Source of the DNA: Diphasiastrum complanatum
Lineage: Eukaryota; Streptophyta; Lycopodiopsida; Lycopodiales; Lycopodiaceae
DNA length: 64,000 nt
NCBI GenBank assembly: GCA_029204225.1
Contig: CM055101.1
Location: 429,997 to 493,996 of the forward strand
Direction: 5' to 3'
Position 1 is the first letter of the stretch; each line of letters starts with the position of its first letter. A model generated the notes under the pieces. That model was given only the letters and a program-made list of their open reading frames with translations. It did not search any database and was not told the DNA's origin. Below, one piece after another: positions 35,590 to 45,117 of this stretch. The translations under genes were made by a program, and so were the position numbers.

Positions 35590-35656
35590 ATTTTAATAAT
35601 AAAAAAGGCATCTTGCACGAATTCTTAAAGGGTCTTTTTGGAACTCAAAACTACTC
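35590..35656. mobile_element. right end of the 368 bp MITE, truncated copy
   Basis: Matches 20,612-20,678 including the right terminal repeat, with TA at 35,657-35,658 and the same gag stop next to it. The left part was lost at the junction with promoter copy C. Confidence 0.8.
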
Positions 35657-35658
35657 TA

Positions 35659-36480
35659 ATGACCTGCTTGTTTTGGTTTCCCCTTGACTTGTTCCGCTAG
35701 GAATTTGCGACATTCACTCTTCCAATGGCCCTTTTTACCACAATGGAGGCACTTGCCTTTCTTCTTAGTTTTACTGGAAGATCTCTCATCCTCTTGAGAC
35801 TTGGCAAATTGCTGCTTAGACTTCTTCTTGCCCTTGCCCTTGCCTTGTTTTTGGCATGTCGCAAGTGTCTGGTCGTCAGTATTTTGATGTCTAGCTTTCA
35901 CCATTTCTCGCCGTTGCTCTTCCTGCATCAAGATTTCTGTGAGCTCGTCAAAGGTTGGCAATCTTTCTCTTGATGATATTCCACTCACAAACATCTGATA
36001 GGGTTCTGCAATGCCGCACAATGCATTGTGCACCAGCTCCACATCACGTATGCGCTCACCAATAGAATGCAGTTCATCTCTCATTGTCTTGATTCTGGTC
36101 ATGTACGTTTGAATGTGCTCTCCTTTTTCCATGCGGGCACTATTCAACTTTGACTTCAGAAACATGATTCTTGACATATTTGACGTCTCAAATGCTCCTT
36201 CAGCACATCCCATGCCTGTCTGGGTGTCACAGCATCACAAATGTGGGTAATGATGTGATCCTTCACTGACAAGTTAATGAAGGTCAAAGCTTTCCTCATC
36301 TTTTTGTCGAACACTTTCATATTTGCTTCATTTGGCGGCCTTCTCTCATCACCTGTGACGACTTCCCACACGTCTTTCTCCGTCAGTATGTTTTTCATGT
36401 TGAATTTCCACACTGCATAGTTAGAAATCCCATCCAATTTGCTACTTTCACTCAAAATGGACTCTCCTATGTTTGCCGTC
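35659..36480 (-). pseudogene. copia element 2 gag, second copy
   Basis: Reads KLDGISNYAVWKFNMKNILT, VVTGDERRPPNEANMK, FLKSKLNSARMEKGEHIQTY, VELVHNALCGIAEPYQMF and a zinc knuckle CLHCGKKGHWKSEC. It is more continuous than the first copy after WKF, but the start ATG has become ACG and the next Met ATA. A frameshift near 36,190 separates LRRQICQESCF from AFETSNMSRIMF. Pol is absent because of the junction at 35.59 kb. Confidence 0.88.
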
Positions 36481-37780
36481 GCAAAACTGCTTGATAGGCT
36501 AAAAACAATATGCCGAGGCCAACAGTGATGTCAAAAGTTGAAAATAATGACATGCACTTTTTCTCTTAGCAGGCCACTCCATGCTTTTCCACCAATTTGA
36601 AAGCCAAATCGGCGTCGCCTTCCGAAATGCACTCAGTTATCAACTCCCAACAACGTGCCCAGTAGAATGGTGAAATCACTTCTGGCGTACTCCGAACACT
36701 TTCTCCGCTGCAATCACTCTGTTTTGTTGTACCGTACATGGAGGTACAGTCCGGGTGCCCTTCGTTTGGATGTTATAGACTTTCGTTTGGGTCAAAATGG
36801 GCAAAGGGCCCAAAAATAGGGACTTTTCTAGTTTTTGAACTGTTTCTTCACCTTGAAGAAACTTCACTCTTCACTTGTGAAGGGACCCAACTCCAATTTC
36901 AGTATGAAAATTTTTAATGAAGTTGAAGGCTGAAATGCACTTCACTTCTTCAGGGCCCTCTTCAACAACCCTTTAGACTCCATCCAATGGTTGAATCTGA
37001 TCCAACTGTGGATATCCCTTCTGGGTAGTAGAATATGAGCCGTTGATCTTGTAACTCCTCTATCCAATGGATCTGAGCACTTCTGTGCACCAATGGAGAG
37101 TCTTGTAGACACTATCCACTTCGAAACGCTATGCTCTCACCCTGGTTCCACGCGCGAACAGTCCGCGACCTCCCTGTCTGCGGCCGTGCCTCCCCACACT
37201 CATTTTTGTTTAATCGAACTCGCCTGTGGATCAATTTGAGCACGATCTGAGGCCTGGAGCAGGTCTCCCTACTGATTCCAAGTTTGTAGAGTGCTCACTC
37301 AAGAAATTCCGTGGAGAAACAGTGATTTTAGCTCAACTTGACAAAGTGGCTTTTTTTTCTCCTTTTACTGCAAATCTGCTAGGTTAATTGTCTGGAGACA
37401 AATCTCTGACATAAACCTCAGAATCTCTCCATGGCTGGTTGACAATGTGATTAGCTTCCTTCTTGTCCTTACGGCATCCAAAACGGTGCACAAACAGCGA
37501 AGAAATCACCAGTTATGTATAAAAACCGTAACCCCAAACCCGGTTTCAATTTTCAACCGGCTTCAAAATTGTCAATTTTTCACCAAATTTTTTCCTGTCT
37601 GATGCTATGCACATGCTAATAGTCCCTCTGCTGAGCTTAGCAAGCCTCTATAAACTATAAACCATGCACCGGTGCTTCTCTTTCCGTCTTCAACCCGCCG
37701 TAAACCCCAAACTCTCAGAAGACAGTTATCCCAAAGCTCTCTTCAACGACGATGATGTACTGTGTACACTCCCTCTACGA
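36481..37780 (-). other. copia element 2 untranslated leader, full
   Basis: About 1.3 kb between PBS and gag. The part nearest gag (36,481-36,875) matches the first copy; the rest exists only here. No conserved coding frame. Confidence 0.65.
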
Positions 37781-37792
37781 CTCTGATACCAA
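37781..37792 (-). promoter_or_regulatory. primer binding site of copia element 2 (tRNA-iMet type)
   Basis: The minus strand reads TTGGTATCAGAG directly after the LTR end, the standard plant copia site complementary to initiator tRNA-Met. Confidence 0.85.
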
Positions 37793-38051
37793 CTTAGAAT
37801 TTGCTTTGCACAGGAACACAGATCATGCTATACAGTAACACAGACAGAAAACACTCTCCACAGCAAGCTGTATTTCTCAAAATGAAATTACACTGTACAT
37901 ATAGTTGTTCACTCAGGCAACCCATGCATGACCCAGGTTGCCGTTGGCGGAATGCGTGTCCCGTCGACTTGCCTCGTGGCGAGGCCAACTCATCCTTATC
38001 CACTGATAGGACCCACAGTACAGTAACACAGTGATTTTACTTTAATTTTAA
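37793..38051 (-). mobile_element. 5' LTR of copia element 2, second copy
   Basis: About 259 bp, matching 16,728-16,997 with substitutions and a short deletion. The inner end is fixed by the PBS. On the outer side it abuts family M gag sequence (CTTCAGCTTCCATCGAGAG), as if it had inserted in a family M gag; the 16.7 kb LTR abuts the other half of a family M gag. Confidence 0.75.
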
Positions 38052-38330
38052 CTCAAAGGACCTTCAGCTTCCATCGAGAGATTGCAACATCATCAGCTTC
38101 GTTTCTTACCTCTGCACCTATAACAATGTCATACAATTCCTTAGCCATTAGCACAATTCTCATCTTAGATTTCTATAGATGGTAATTGGCTCCATCAAGC
38201 TTGTCCATGATTGGACTGGCTTTCCCTTGGAAATCCAGGTGGATATTAGTCTAAGCTATAGTAATAACTATCAGTGACTTGAGAATGAAAATAGACTAAG
38301 TTCCATAATCACTTTTGACAAGGATCATAA
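38052..38330 (-). pseudogene. family M gag start and LTR remnant
   Basis: Contains the gag N-terminal region (antisense of RWKLK...RNEADDVAIS and the MANELY-like block) and the family leader. At about 38,298 the LTR-like block is reduced by a deletion that joins GACTA to AGTTCCATAATCAC. Direct copy of 13,110-13,464. Confidence 0.65.
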
Positions 38331-39095
38331 TAACATATGGACTCTGGGTCAAAATGAAAATCGACCATGGATCGATTTGATCTTCGACCTGGTATCGAAA
38401 TACACTTAATCTATTCTAAGCTCATTCTTTTTTAAACAACAAACAAACTATCATAAGAAATAATTATTTTGCATTATATAGATCGAAATAAGAGGCAAGT
38501 AGATCATGCCATGTTATCACATGTCCTGATCCTCAAATTGAGCAGGTCCTCCAAATGTAGATGAATTGTTGTAATGTGCTCCTTCTAAAAATTTGGGACT
38601 GCGCAAATGGATACAATATCGTTGTTGTAATCTATATAAAATTTGCACTCGATGTTGAAAAAAAAATGACCAGTCTCTATTGTTGCATCGATCATCAATT
38701 GTTTTTTTGGGGTACATCTTTGCTTGTCGATGTCCCAGCTGCTTGAGTTTGTATGTGAACAAAGTTACAACATGAATTGCATCAGAAGAATCACTTGATG
38801 CAGCAGAACTTTTCTTCTTGAGCATTTGTAAAGAGGGTACAACTTTTTCGTAAGTGACCAGTACTCGAGTCTTCCATATAACAGCTGCACATTATATAAG
38901 GTTTTGGCTATAAATTTAACCAAATCATCTCTTTTGTAAGCGATCCAAATCGTATGTGTCAAATGATTCTCATGACTACGAATATATTCTTTCATACCTT
39001 CAAAGTATTCACTATATTTATGTTCCCATTTTATGTATATCATCCATAGTAATGGATTATAGAAATCAACTACCAGCTCTATTCAACTTTTCTTT
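38310..39095. repeat. duplicated segment (direct copy of 13,470-14,245)
   Basis: Same order and orientation as 13.5-14.2 kb, with about a 20 bp deletion near 38,590. Confidence 0.8.
38765..39043 (-). CDS. small conserved open frame of unknown function, copy 2
   Basis: A 92-codon frame starting MIYIKWEHKYSEYFEGMKEY and containing HLTHTIWIAYKRDDLVKF. Differences from copy 1 in the first 64 codons are few; after EYWSL the frames differ by an indel. Function unknown, no family recognised. Confidence 0.3.
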   Translation of the reverse strand: MIYIKWEHKYSEYFEGMKEYIRSHENHLTHTIWIAYKRDDLVKFIAKTLYNVQLLYGRLEYWSLTKKLYPLYKCSRRKVLLHQVILLMQFML

Positions 39096-39479
39096 GAGTA
39101 TTTTTGGACATTCAACACCTTATTATTGAATGTTGCAATAAACCTTAAGTGATTATATGTTTTGAAAGTTTGGTTGCAATCATTTTCAAAGGCTGGTTCC
39201 TTTTGTATCAACAATTCTAAGGCTATATCATGTGAAGTCTTTCATTTATTACCTTATTGGAGATGTCTCCTTTGAATTCCTGAATTCAATATGTGGGCAC
39301 ATCAAATTGAATAGGCAATATGAGATACATCCCATAAACTAAAGATAAGGGTGTTATTTTTGGTTGTTATCTTTTCGTATTTGGAAACCCCCCAGCTTGC
39401 TATTGCAGTTGTGTAGTTGTATCAGCCCTTGATGTACTCCCCCTGATGGTGTTGTGTTCCTTCCTTCTAGCAGCTCACT
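39096..39479. other. no gene recognised
   Basis: Single-copy AT-rich sequence following the duplicated segment. Nothing supported. Confidence 0.45.
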
Positions 39480-39973
39480 ACTAGCATTTCGGCTTCCTCC
39501 TGAAGTTTGTTACATTTATCGTCTCTGTCATGGAGCTGAACCTCCATATCAAATAATTGCTGCTACAGTCGTTGCAAATCTGCCATGGAGTGTCGCAGAT
39601 TAGCCTGCTCCTATATCGCCTCTGGATCGATAGCCATCCACTACATTGCCCCGAAACAGGTAACATCCCTTGCCTTTCTACAAGCTTCTTTTCTAATTGC
39701 AAATTTTTCTCACATAGAAATCCTTGCTCTTCCACATACTACTCTATCTTGTCAGCTACTCTCGTTCACACTATGGTCTTGGTCCTTTCCTTTAGCCCAA
39801 CATTATCTATCCGAACTACTCCCCCTGCAGTGCTAGTGAGTTGAGATTGCAAAAGCTCCTTTTCATACTCATAAGCATCCTTCGATGTTTGGGCTGTAAA
39901 CAACTCTTTTGGTAGTTCAGTAATCCGCTCAAAATACCGAGCATTTCGTTCACGTAATAGATAGTTATCCTCT
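39480..39973 (-). pseudogene. coiled-coil coding remnant, copy 1
   Basis: On the minus strand: EDNYLLRERNARYFERITEL, KDAYEYEKELLQSQL, two stops, then EEQGFLCEKNLQLEKKLVER and, after frame changes, DMEVQLHDRDDKCNKLQEEA. The heptad-like pattern and charged composition indicate a former coiled coil. I cannot name the gene. Parts recur at 40,520-40,690 and 41,830-42,010, each joined to family M copia gag. Confidence 0.45.
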
Positions 39974-40139
39974 ACACAAGTAGTAATTTATATGACATAA
40001 CAGTCTTTTAGAAGAATAACTTCATGTTGGAAAGAATCATATAAATAGCTAATTCTTTGTCGGCTAGTTTGACTGCCCTTGATGTTGTGTCGGTTCATGA
40101 TTTAGATTTGGTTGCTTTGGGCCTTTCTTCTTTTGCTAA

Positions 40140-40430
40140 GTTGAGCCTTTGTTGGTGCATAAGGCATGAGAATCGACACTTGAGGAACCAGAGACTTTGT
40201 TCCTTCTCCTCTCTTCGTAACGCAACATTGTCATGACTCTTGAAAGAGTCAATTCAGGGTGTGTCAGGATGATCATCACCTAGCTGTCATATGAGCTTGG
40301 GAAGCTTGAAAGCAGTGTCATTACTACATCTTGATCATCTATAACAGAACCAAAAGTGGCCATTTGCTTTAGCAAGTTCTTGAACTGGTTGATGTGATTT
40401 TGTAGGAAATTTTGGTTGGTCATCTTGAGG
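40140..40430 (-). pseudogene. copia family M gag fragment, copy G
   Basis: Antisense gag C-terminal half: LLKQMATFG, SFPSSYDS-like and LTLSRVMTML blocks, broken by small changes. Direct duplicate of 41,386-41,673. Confidence 0.65.
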
Positions 40431-40673
40431 GAGAAAATGTACTTTTCTAGATGTAGTTTGGAAGCTATGTAAATCCAATAGTTCTTGTCCGCTTAACACT
40501 TGGTTGTCGCGTTATGCTGATGGTGGTGTGTTCCTTCCTTTGAGCAGCTCACTACTAGCATTTCGGCTTCCTCCTGAAGTTTGTGACATTTATCATCTCT
40601 ATCATGGAGGTGAACCTCCATATCAGATAACTGCTACTACTGTCGTTTTGAATCTACCATGGAGTGTCGCAGT

Positions 40674-41010
40674 CTATTCCTGCAACAACATTGTCATGAC
40701 TCTTAAAAGAGTCGGTTTAGGGTGTGTTGTGATGATCATCCCCCAGCTGTCGCATGGGCTTGGCAAGCTTGAAAGTAGTGTCATTACTGCATTTTGATCA
40801 TCTATGACATATCCGACAGTGGCCATTTGCTTCAGCAGGTTCTTGAACTGGTGGATGTGACTCTGTAGGGAACCTTTGTTTGTCATCTTGAGCGAGAAAA
40901 TTTTCTTCCTGTGATGTAGCTTGGAAGCTATGTCGCACACATCGTACAGAGTGCTCAGGATGTCCCAGACTTCCTTGGAGGTCTGAGCTTTAGACACATG
41001 GCCGATTTGA
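40674..41010 (-). pseudogene. copia family M gag fragment, copy E
   Basis: Encodes SKEVWDILSTLYDVCDIASK, LHHRKKIFSLKMTNKGSLQS, FKNLLKQMATVGYVIDDQNA and LPSPCDSWGMIITTHP. It is closest to copy C at 28.2 kb. The gag end is fused to coiled-coil remnant copy 2 at CAACAACATTGTCATG. Confidence 0.75.
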
Positions 41011-41385
41011 GTGAAAAATATCCAAATCCAAGAAAAGTCAGTAATAAGTGCTTCCACTAAAAGGATTCACTTCATTACAAACAGGACTTCTCCTTCAAAT
41101 ATTTTCAATCTGAGTGATAGAAGTTACTATTCCATTGAAATCCATTTATGTAACAGAGATATTCTAGGTTTAAGAAATTGAAACATTTTAACCTTAGAAT
41201 TTATCTGAATTCCAAGTCTATTCACACAAGTAGTAATTTATATGACATAACAGTCTTTTAGAAGAATAACTTCATGTTGGAAAGAATCATATAAACAGCT
41301 AATTCTTTGTCGGCTAGTTTGACTGCCCTTGATGTTGTGTCGGTTCATGATTAAGATTTGGTTGCTTTGGGCCTTTCTTCTTTTG

Positions 41386-41673
41386 CTAAGTTGAGCCTTT
41401 GTTGGTGCATAAGGCATGAGAGTCGACACTTGAGGAACCAGAGACTTTGTTCCTTCTCCTCTCTTCGTAACGCAACATTGTCATGACTCTTGAAAGAGTC
41501 AATTCAGGGTGTGTCAGGATGATCATCACCCAGCTGTCGTATGAGCTTGGGAAGCTTGAAAGCAGTGTCATTACTACATCTTGATCATCTATAATAGAAC
41601 CAAAAGTGGACATTTGCTTTAGCAAGTTCTTGAACTGGTTGATGTGATTCTGTAGGAAATCTCGGTTGGTCAT
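41386..41673 (-). pseudogene. copia family M gag fragment, copy F
   Basis: Encodes INQFKNLLKQMSTFGSIID, VVMTLLSSFPSSYDSWVMII and LTLSRVMTML, continuing into RRRNKVSGSSSVDSHAL, which normally lies between capsid and zinc knuckle. Truncated at both ends. Confidence 0.75.
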
Positions 41674-41799
41674 CTTGAGGGAGAAAATGTTCTTTTCTAG
41701 ATGTAGTTTGGAAGCTATGTAAATCCAACAGTTCTTGTCCGCTTAACACTTGGTTGCCGCGTTATGGGAACCCAAGTTTGATCTCCTTTTAAAAATCCC

Positions 41800-42010
41800 C
41801 CAGTTTGCTATTGTGGTTGTGTAGTTCTATCAGCCGTTGGCGTAGCCCCCCTGATGGTGGTGCGTTCTTTCCTTCGAGCAGCTCACTACTAGCATTTCGG
41901 CTTCCTCCTGAAGTTTGTGACATTTATCATCTCTATCATGGAGCTGAGCCTCGATATCAGATAACTGCTTCTACTGTCGTTTCGAATCTACCATGGAGTG
42001 TCGCAGTCTA
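41800..42010 (-). pseudogene. coiled-coil coding remnant, copy 3
   Basis: Antisense to ACCATGGAGTGTCGCAGTCT, with the same codon pattern as the MEVQLHDRDDK block of copy 1. It is interrupted at 42,010 by the LARD-like element and resumes as family M gag at 48,483. Confidence 0.45.
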
Positions 42011-43228
42011 TGTTGTAAAGCTACCTTTACAAGCTTTACTTGCAACGCCATCGGCGCCAGCTATGTCCCCGGCGCCAGCAGCGCCACTGCTGCTCCCGGC
42101 GCCACTGTGACCAGAATCCAGCCGGCGCCAAGTTCCTATGGCTGAAAATCTTTGATCGGTTCTAGCGAAGTCCAGAGAGCTCAGATCGATGTGCAATCAC
42201 CTCACACGATCTAGGCATGATTAAAGGAAGCCTGGGGATCAATAAAATCTAGAGAGAGAAAATGACTTTCTAGAAAGAGAAAATCCTAGAGAGAGAAAAA
42301 CGTGCTTTACCAGCTTGGGTAGAGTGCTTGGTATGAGGGGGGGTGCCGAATCACACCAATACTATAGGGGAGTGCGGGTTGCGACTCAGGGCGAGCTCCA
42401 ACCAAGTCTCAGCCTCCCTTGCTGGAATGTTGTCATGGCTCTCGCCTTGGCATGCTAGCGCCCCGGAGACTAGGGTCGGTCACACACTTGAAATGTAACC
42501 TTCTCAGATTTATCAATAAAGTGGAATTTTCCTCAAACTGACTCTGATTACCTTCTGGGTTTCAGTGTTCGGTAAAAGCGCCAGTTGTAAGGCCGCTTTC
42601 AAAATTTTTAACTTGGCACATAGCTGAGGGTCGTATCCCGGGACGCCAGCGGTATGCCGTCGGGACCATTCGGTCCGTGGCGCCAGCGGTATGCTGTCGG
42701 GACCATTTGGTCCAAGAACTGGTTGTTTCCATATCTGTCGCGGCTTGTGGTTCTGAGTGTTCCTTGCATGAACGTGAATGGGTTAAGCTCTTGGGGAACA
42801 GGCTCTAACCTGTCGGCTGAGTTGGATGGCTTGCTTTGGTGGATGTTACCTGTTTATGGCTGTCCAGTCTAGCGTGGCGCCAGCTTGGCTTCCAGCGCTC
42901 GTGACGAAGCTTTCAGTTGGTTAAGTCTGATGTAAGTCAGACCGCTTGCTTGGAATGGATGTTACTCGTTTGTAACGAAGCTTCGAGTTGGTTAAGTTTG
43001 ATGTATGTCGGGCGGCTTGCTTGGAGGGAAGTCACCCACGTCGGGACCCCCGATCTGGCATGGCGCCAGGTTGGATCTCAATGTTGGTTTTCGGAACTTC
43101 AAGTTGGTTAAGTCTGATCGTTGTTGGCGAGTTGGCTGCTTGTATGTCAAGTGGGTTTGGATGGCAAGAGTTGAAGGCTGGAAAGCTAAGTCGTGGTTCC
43201 CGGCTCCCTTTGGGATGCCTGCGCTACA
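42011..43228 (+). repeat. 5' LTR of LARD-like element
   Basis: 1218 bp, TG...CA. It contains GGCGCC palindromes clustered at 42,053-42,130, AATAAA-type signals near 42,240 and 42,510, a 37 bp internal duplication near 42,645-42,720 (CGGTATGCCGTCGGGACC type) and three diverged copies of a roughly 70 bp unit with GTTGGTTAAGT near 42,915-43,140. It lacks 28 bp of the GGCGCC cluster that the 3' LTR has. Confidence 0.9.
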
Positions 43229-43230
43229 TG

Positions 43231-43243
43231 TGGTATCAGAGCC
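43231..43243 (+). promoter_or_regulatory. primer binding site after 5' LTR
   Basis: TGGTATCAGAGCC, complementary to initiator tRNA-Met, two bases after the LTR end. The same site follows the internal LTR at 44,644-44,656. Confidence 0.9.
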
Positions 43244-43318
43244 GACTGGCTGGTGAGCTATGCGGATCTCACGGAAATGGCCACGGTTTGGGGTTCATCA
43301 AGACAACTGTTATGCAAG

Positions 43319-45117
43319 GTGCTGCCCACAGTGTAAGCACGGGTGCGTCCACGGTCGGGGTGGTCTGCAGAACGGGGGACTTGATGAGTCAAAGTGCTGC
43401 CCTTGAGGTGTAAGCACGGTCAGTTCTCGCGGTTCGGGCCTGGCGCTGTCAGATCTGTGGTATCAGAGCCACTGCTGCTCCCGGCGCCAACGGTGCCGGC
43501 GCCGCTCCCGGCGCCACTGTGACCAGAATCCAGCCGACGCCAAGTTCCTATGGCTGAAAATCTTTGATCGGTTCTAGCGAAGTCCAGAGAGCTCAGATCG
43601 ATGTGCAATCACCTCACACGATCTAGGCATGATTAAAGGAAGCCTGGGGATCAATAAAATCTAGAGAGAGAAAATGACTTTCTAGAAAGAGAAAATCCTA
43701 GAGAGAGAAAAACGTGCTTTACCAGCTTGGGTAGAGTGCTTGGTATGAGGGGGGGGTGCCGAATCACACCAATACTATAGGGGAGTGCGGGTTGCGACTC
43801 AGGGCGAGCTCCAACCAAGTCTCAGCCTCCCTTGCTGGAATGTTGTCATGGCTCTCGCCTTGGCATGCTAGCGCCCCGGAGACTAGGGTCGGTCACACAC
43901 TTGAAATGTAACCTTCTCAGATTTATCAATAAAGTGGGATTTTCCTCAAACTGACTCTGATTACCTTCTGGGTTTCAGTGTTCGGTAAAAGCGCCAGTTG
44001 TAAGGCCGCTTTCAAAATTTTTAACTTGGCACATAGCTGAGGGTCGTATCCCGGGACGCCAGCGGTATGCCGTCGGGACCATTCGGTCCGTGGCGCCAGC
44101 GGTATGCTGTCGGGACCATTTGGTCCAAGAACTGGTTGTTTCCATATCTGTCGCGGCTTGTGGTTCTGAGTGTTCCTTGCATGAACGTGAATGGGTTAAG
44201 CTCTTGGGGAACGGGCTCTAACCTGTCGGCTGAGTTGGATGGCTTGCTTTGGTGGATGTTACCTGTTTATGGCTGTCCAGTCTGGCGTGGCGCCAGGTTG
44301 GCTTCCAGCGCTTGTGACGAAGCTTTCAGTTGGTTAAGTCTGATGTAAGTCAGACCGCTTGCTTGGAATGGATGTTACTCGTTTGTAACGAAGCTTCGAG
44401 TTGGTTAAGTTTGATGTATGTCGGGCGGCTTGCTTGGAGGGAAGTCACCCACGTCGGGACCCCCGATCTGGCATGGCGCCAGGTTGGATCTCAATGTTGG
44501 TTTTCGGAACTTCAAGTTGGTTAAGTCTGATCGTTGTTGGCGAGTTGGCTGCTTGTATGTCAAGTGGGTTTGGATGGCAAGAGTTGAAGGCTGGAAAGCT
44601 AAGTCGTGGTTCCCGGCTCCCTTTGGGATGCCTGCGCTACATGTGGTATCAGAGCCGACTGGCCGGTGAGCTATGCGGATCTCACGGAAATGGCCACGGT
44701 TTGGGGTTCATCAAGACAACTGTTATGCAAGGTGCTGCCCACAGTGTAAGCACGGGTGCGTCCACGGTCGGGGTGGTCTGCAGAACGGGGGACTTGATGA
44801 GTCAAAGTGCTGCCCTTGAGGTGTAAGCACGGTCAGTTCTCGCGGTTCGGGCCTGGCGCTGTCTGCACGTAGGACGGATGAGGCAAAGTGCTGCCTAGGG
44901 AGGTGAAAGCACGGTTTGTACCTTGTGGGGTGCGGGGCGACATATTCGAACTGTACGAGTTAACCATTGATACAGAGATGCTGCTCGAATTCGGGTGTAA
45001 AGCACGGGTGGTTAGCTGCCGGTGCGGGATAGCTGCCGATCGTTTAGCTATAAGGGCTATCGACCAAAAAGTGGTGGGGCGTGACTGAGGCAATGTGCTG
45101 CTTAATGGTGAAAGCAC
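43319..45117 (+). repeat. seven stem-loop motifs downstream of the PBS
   Basis: A motif GTGCT-N(12-18)-AGCAC, usually inside CAAAGTGCTGCC...GGTGxAAGCACGG, occurs at 43,319-43,340, 43,394-43,417, 44,732-44,753, 44,807-44,830, 44,888-44,912, 44,978-45,005 (ATGCT at the 5' side) and 45,095-45,117. Each can fold with a 5 bp outer stem; several have a small inner stem (for example CCT with AGG in the fifth). The first two are the duplicated leader copy of the third and fourth. The position just behind the PBS suggests RNA packaging or dimerisation, which is inference. Confidence 0.75.
43468..44641 (+). repeat. internal extra LTR copy, missing first 72 bp
   Basis: 1174 bp, exactly as long as the matching part of the 3' LTR (47,304-48,477), so no indels separate them. 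It begins where an extra TGGTATCAGAGCC (43,458-43,470) meets LTR sequence at a GCC overlap. The 222 bp leader piece after the 5' LTR (43,229-43,450) is repeated after this copy (44,642-44,863). Confidence 0.85.

Larger units (their letters stand above)
39974..41770. repeat. two tandem units of copia gag and flank
   Basis: About 39,974-40,500 and 41,224-41,770 are near-identical direct repeats of roughly 530 bp (both start ACACAAGTAGTAATTTATAT). Between them lie coiled-coil remnant copy 2 (about 40,520-40,690), family M gag (40,691-41,010) and an inverted copy of 27,330-27,545 (41,030-41,240). Confidence 0.75.

Noticed and set aside
42654-44826. Repeated short open frames in the LARD-like element (for example 42,988-43,413 and 44,401-44,826)
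   Set aside because: They lie in LTR and leader sequence, are identical only because the LTRs are identical, overlap in several frames and have no domain.
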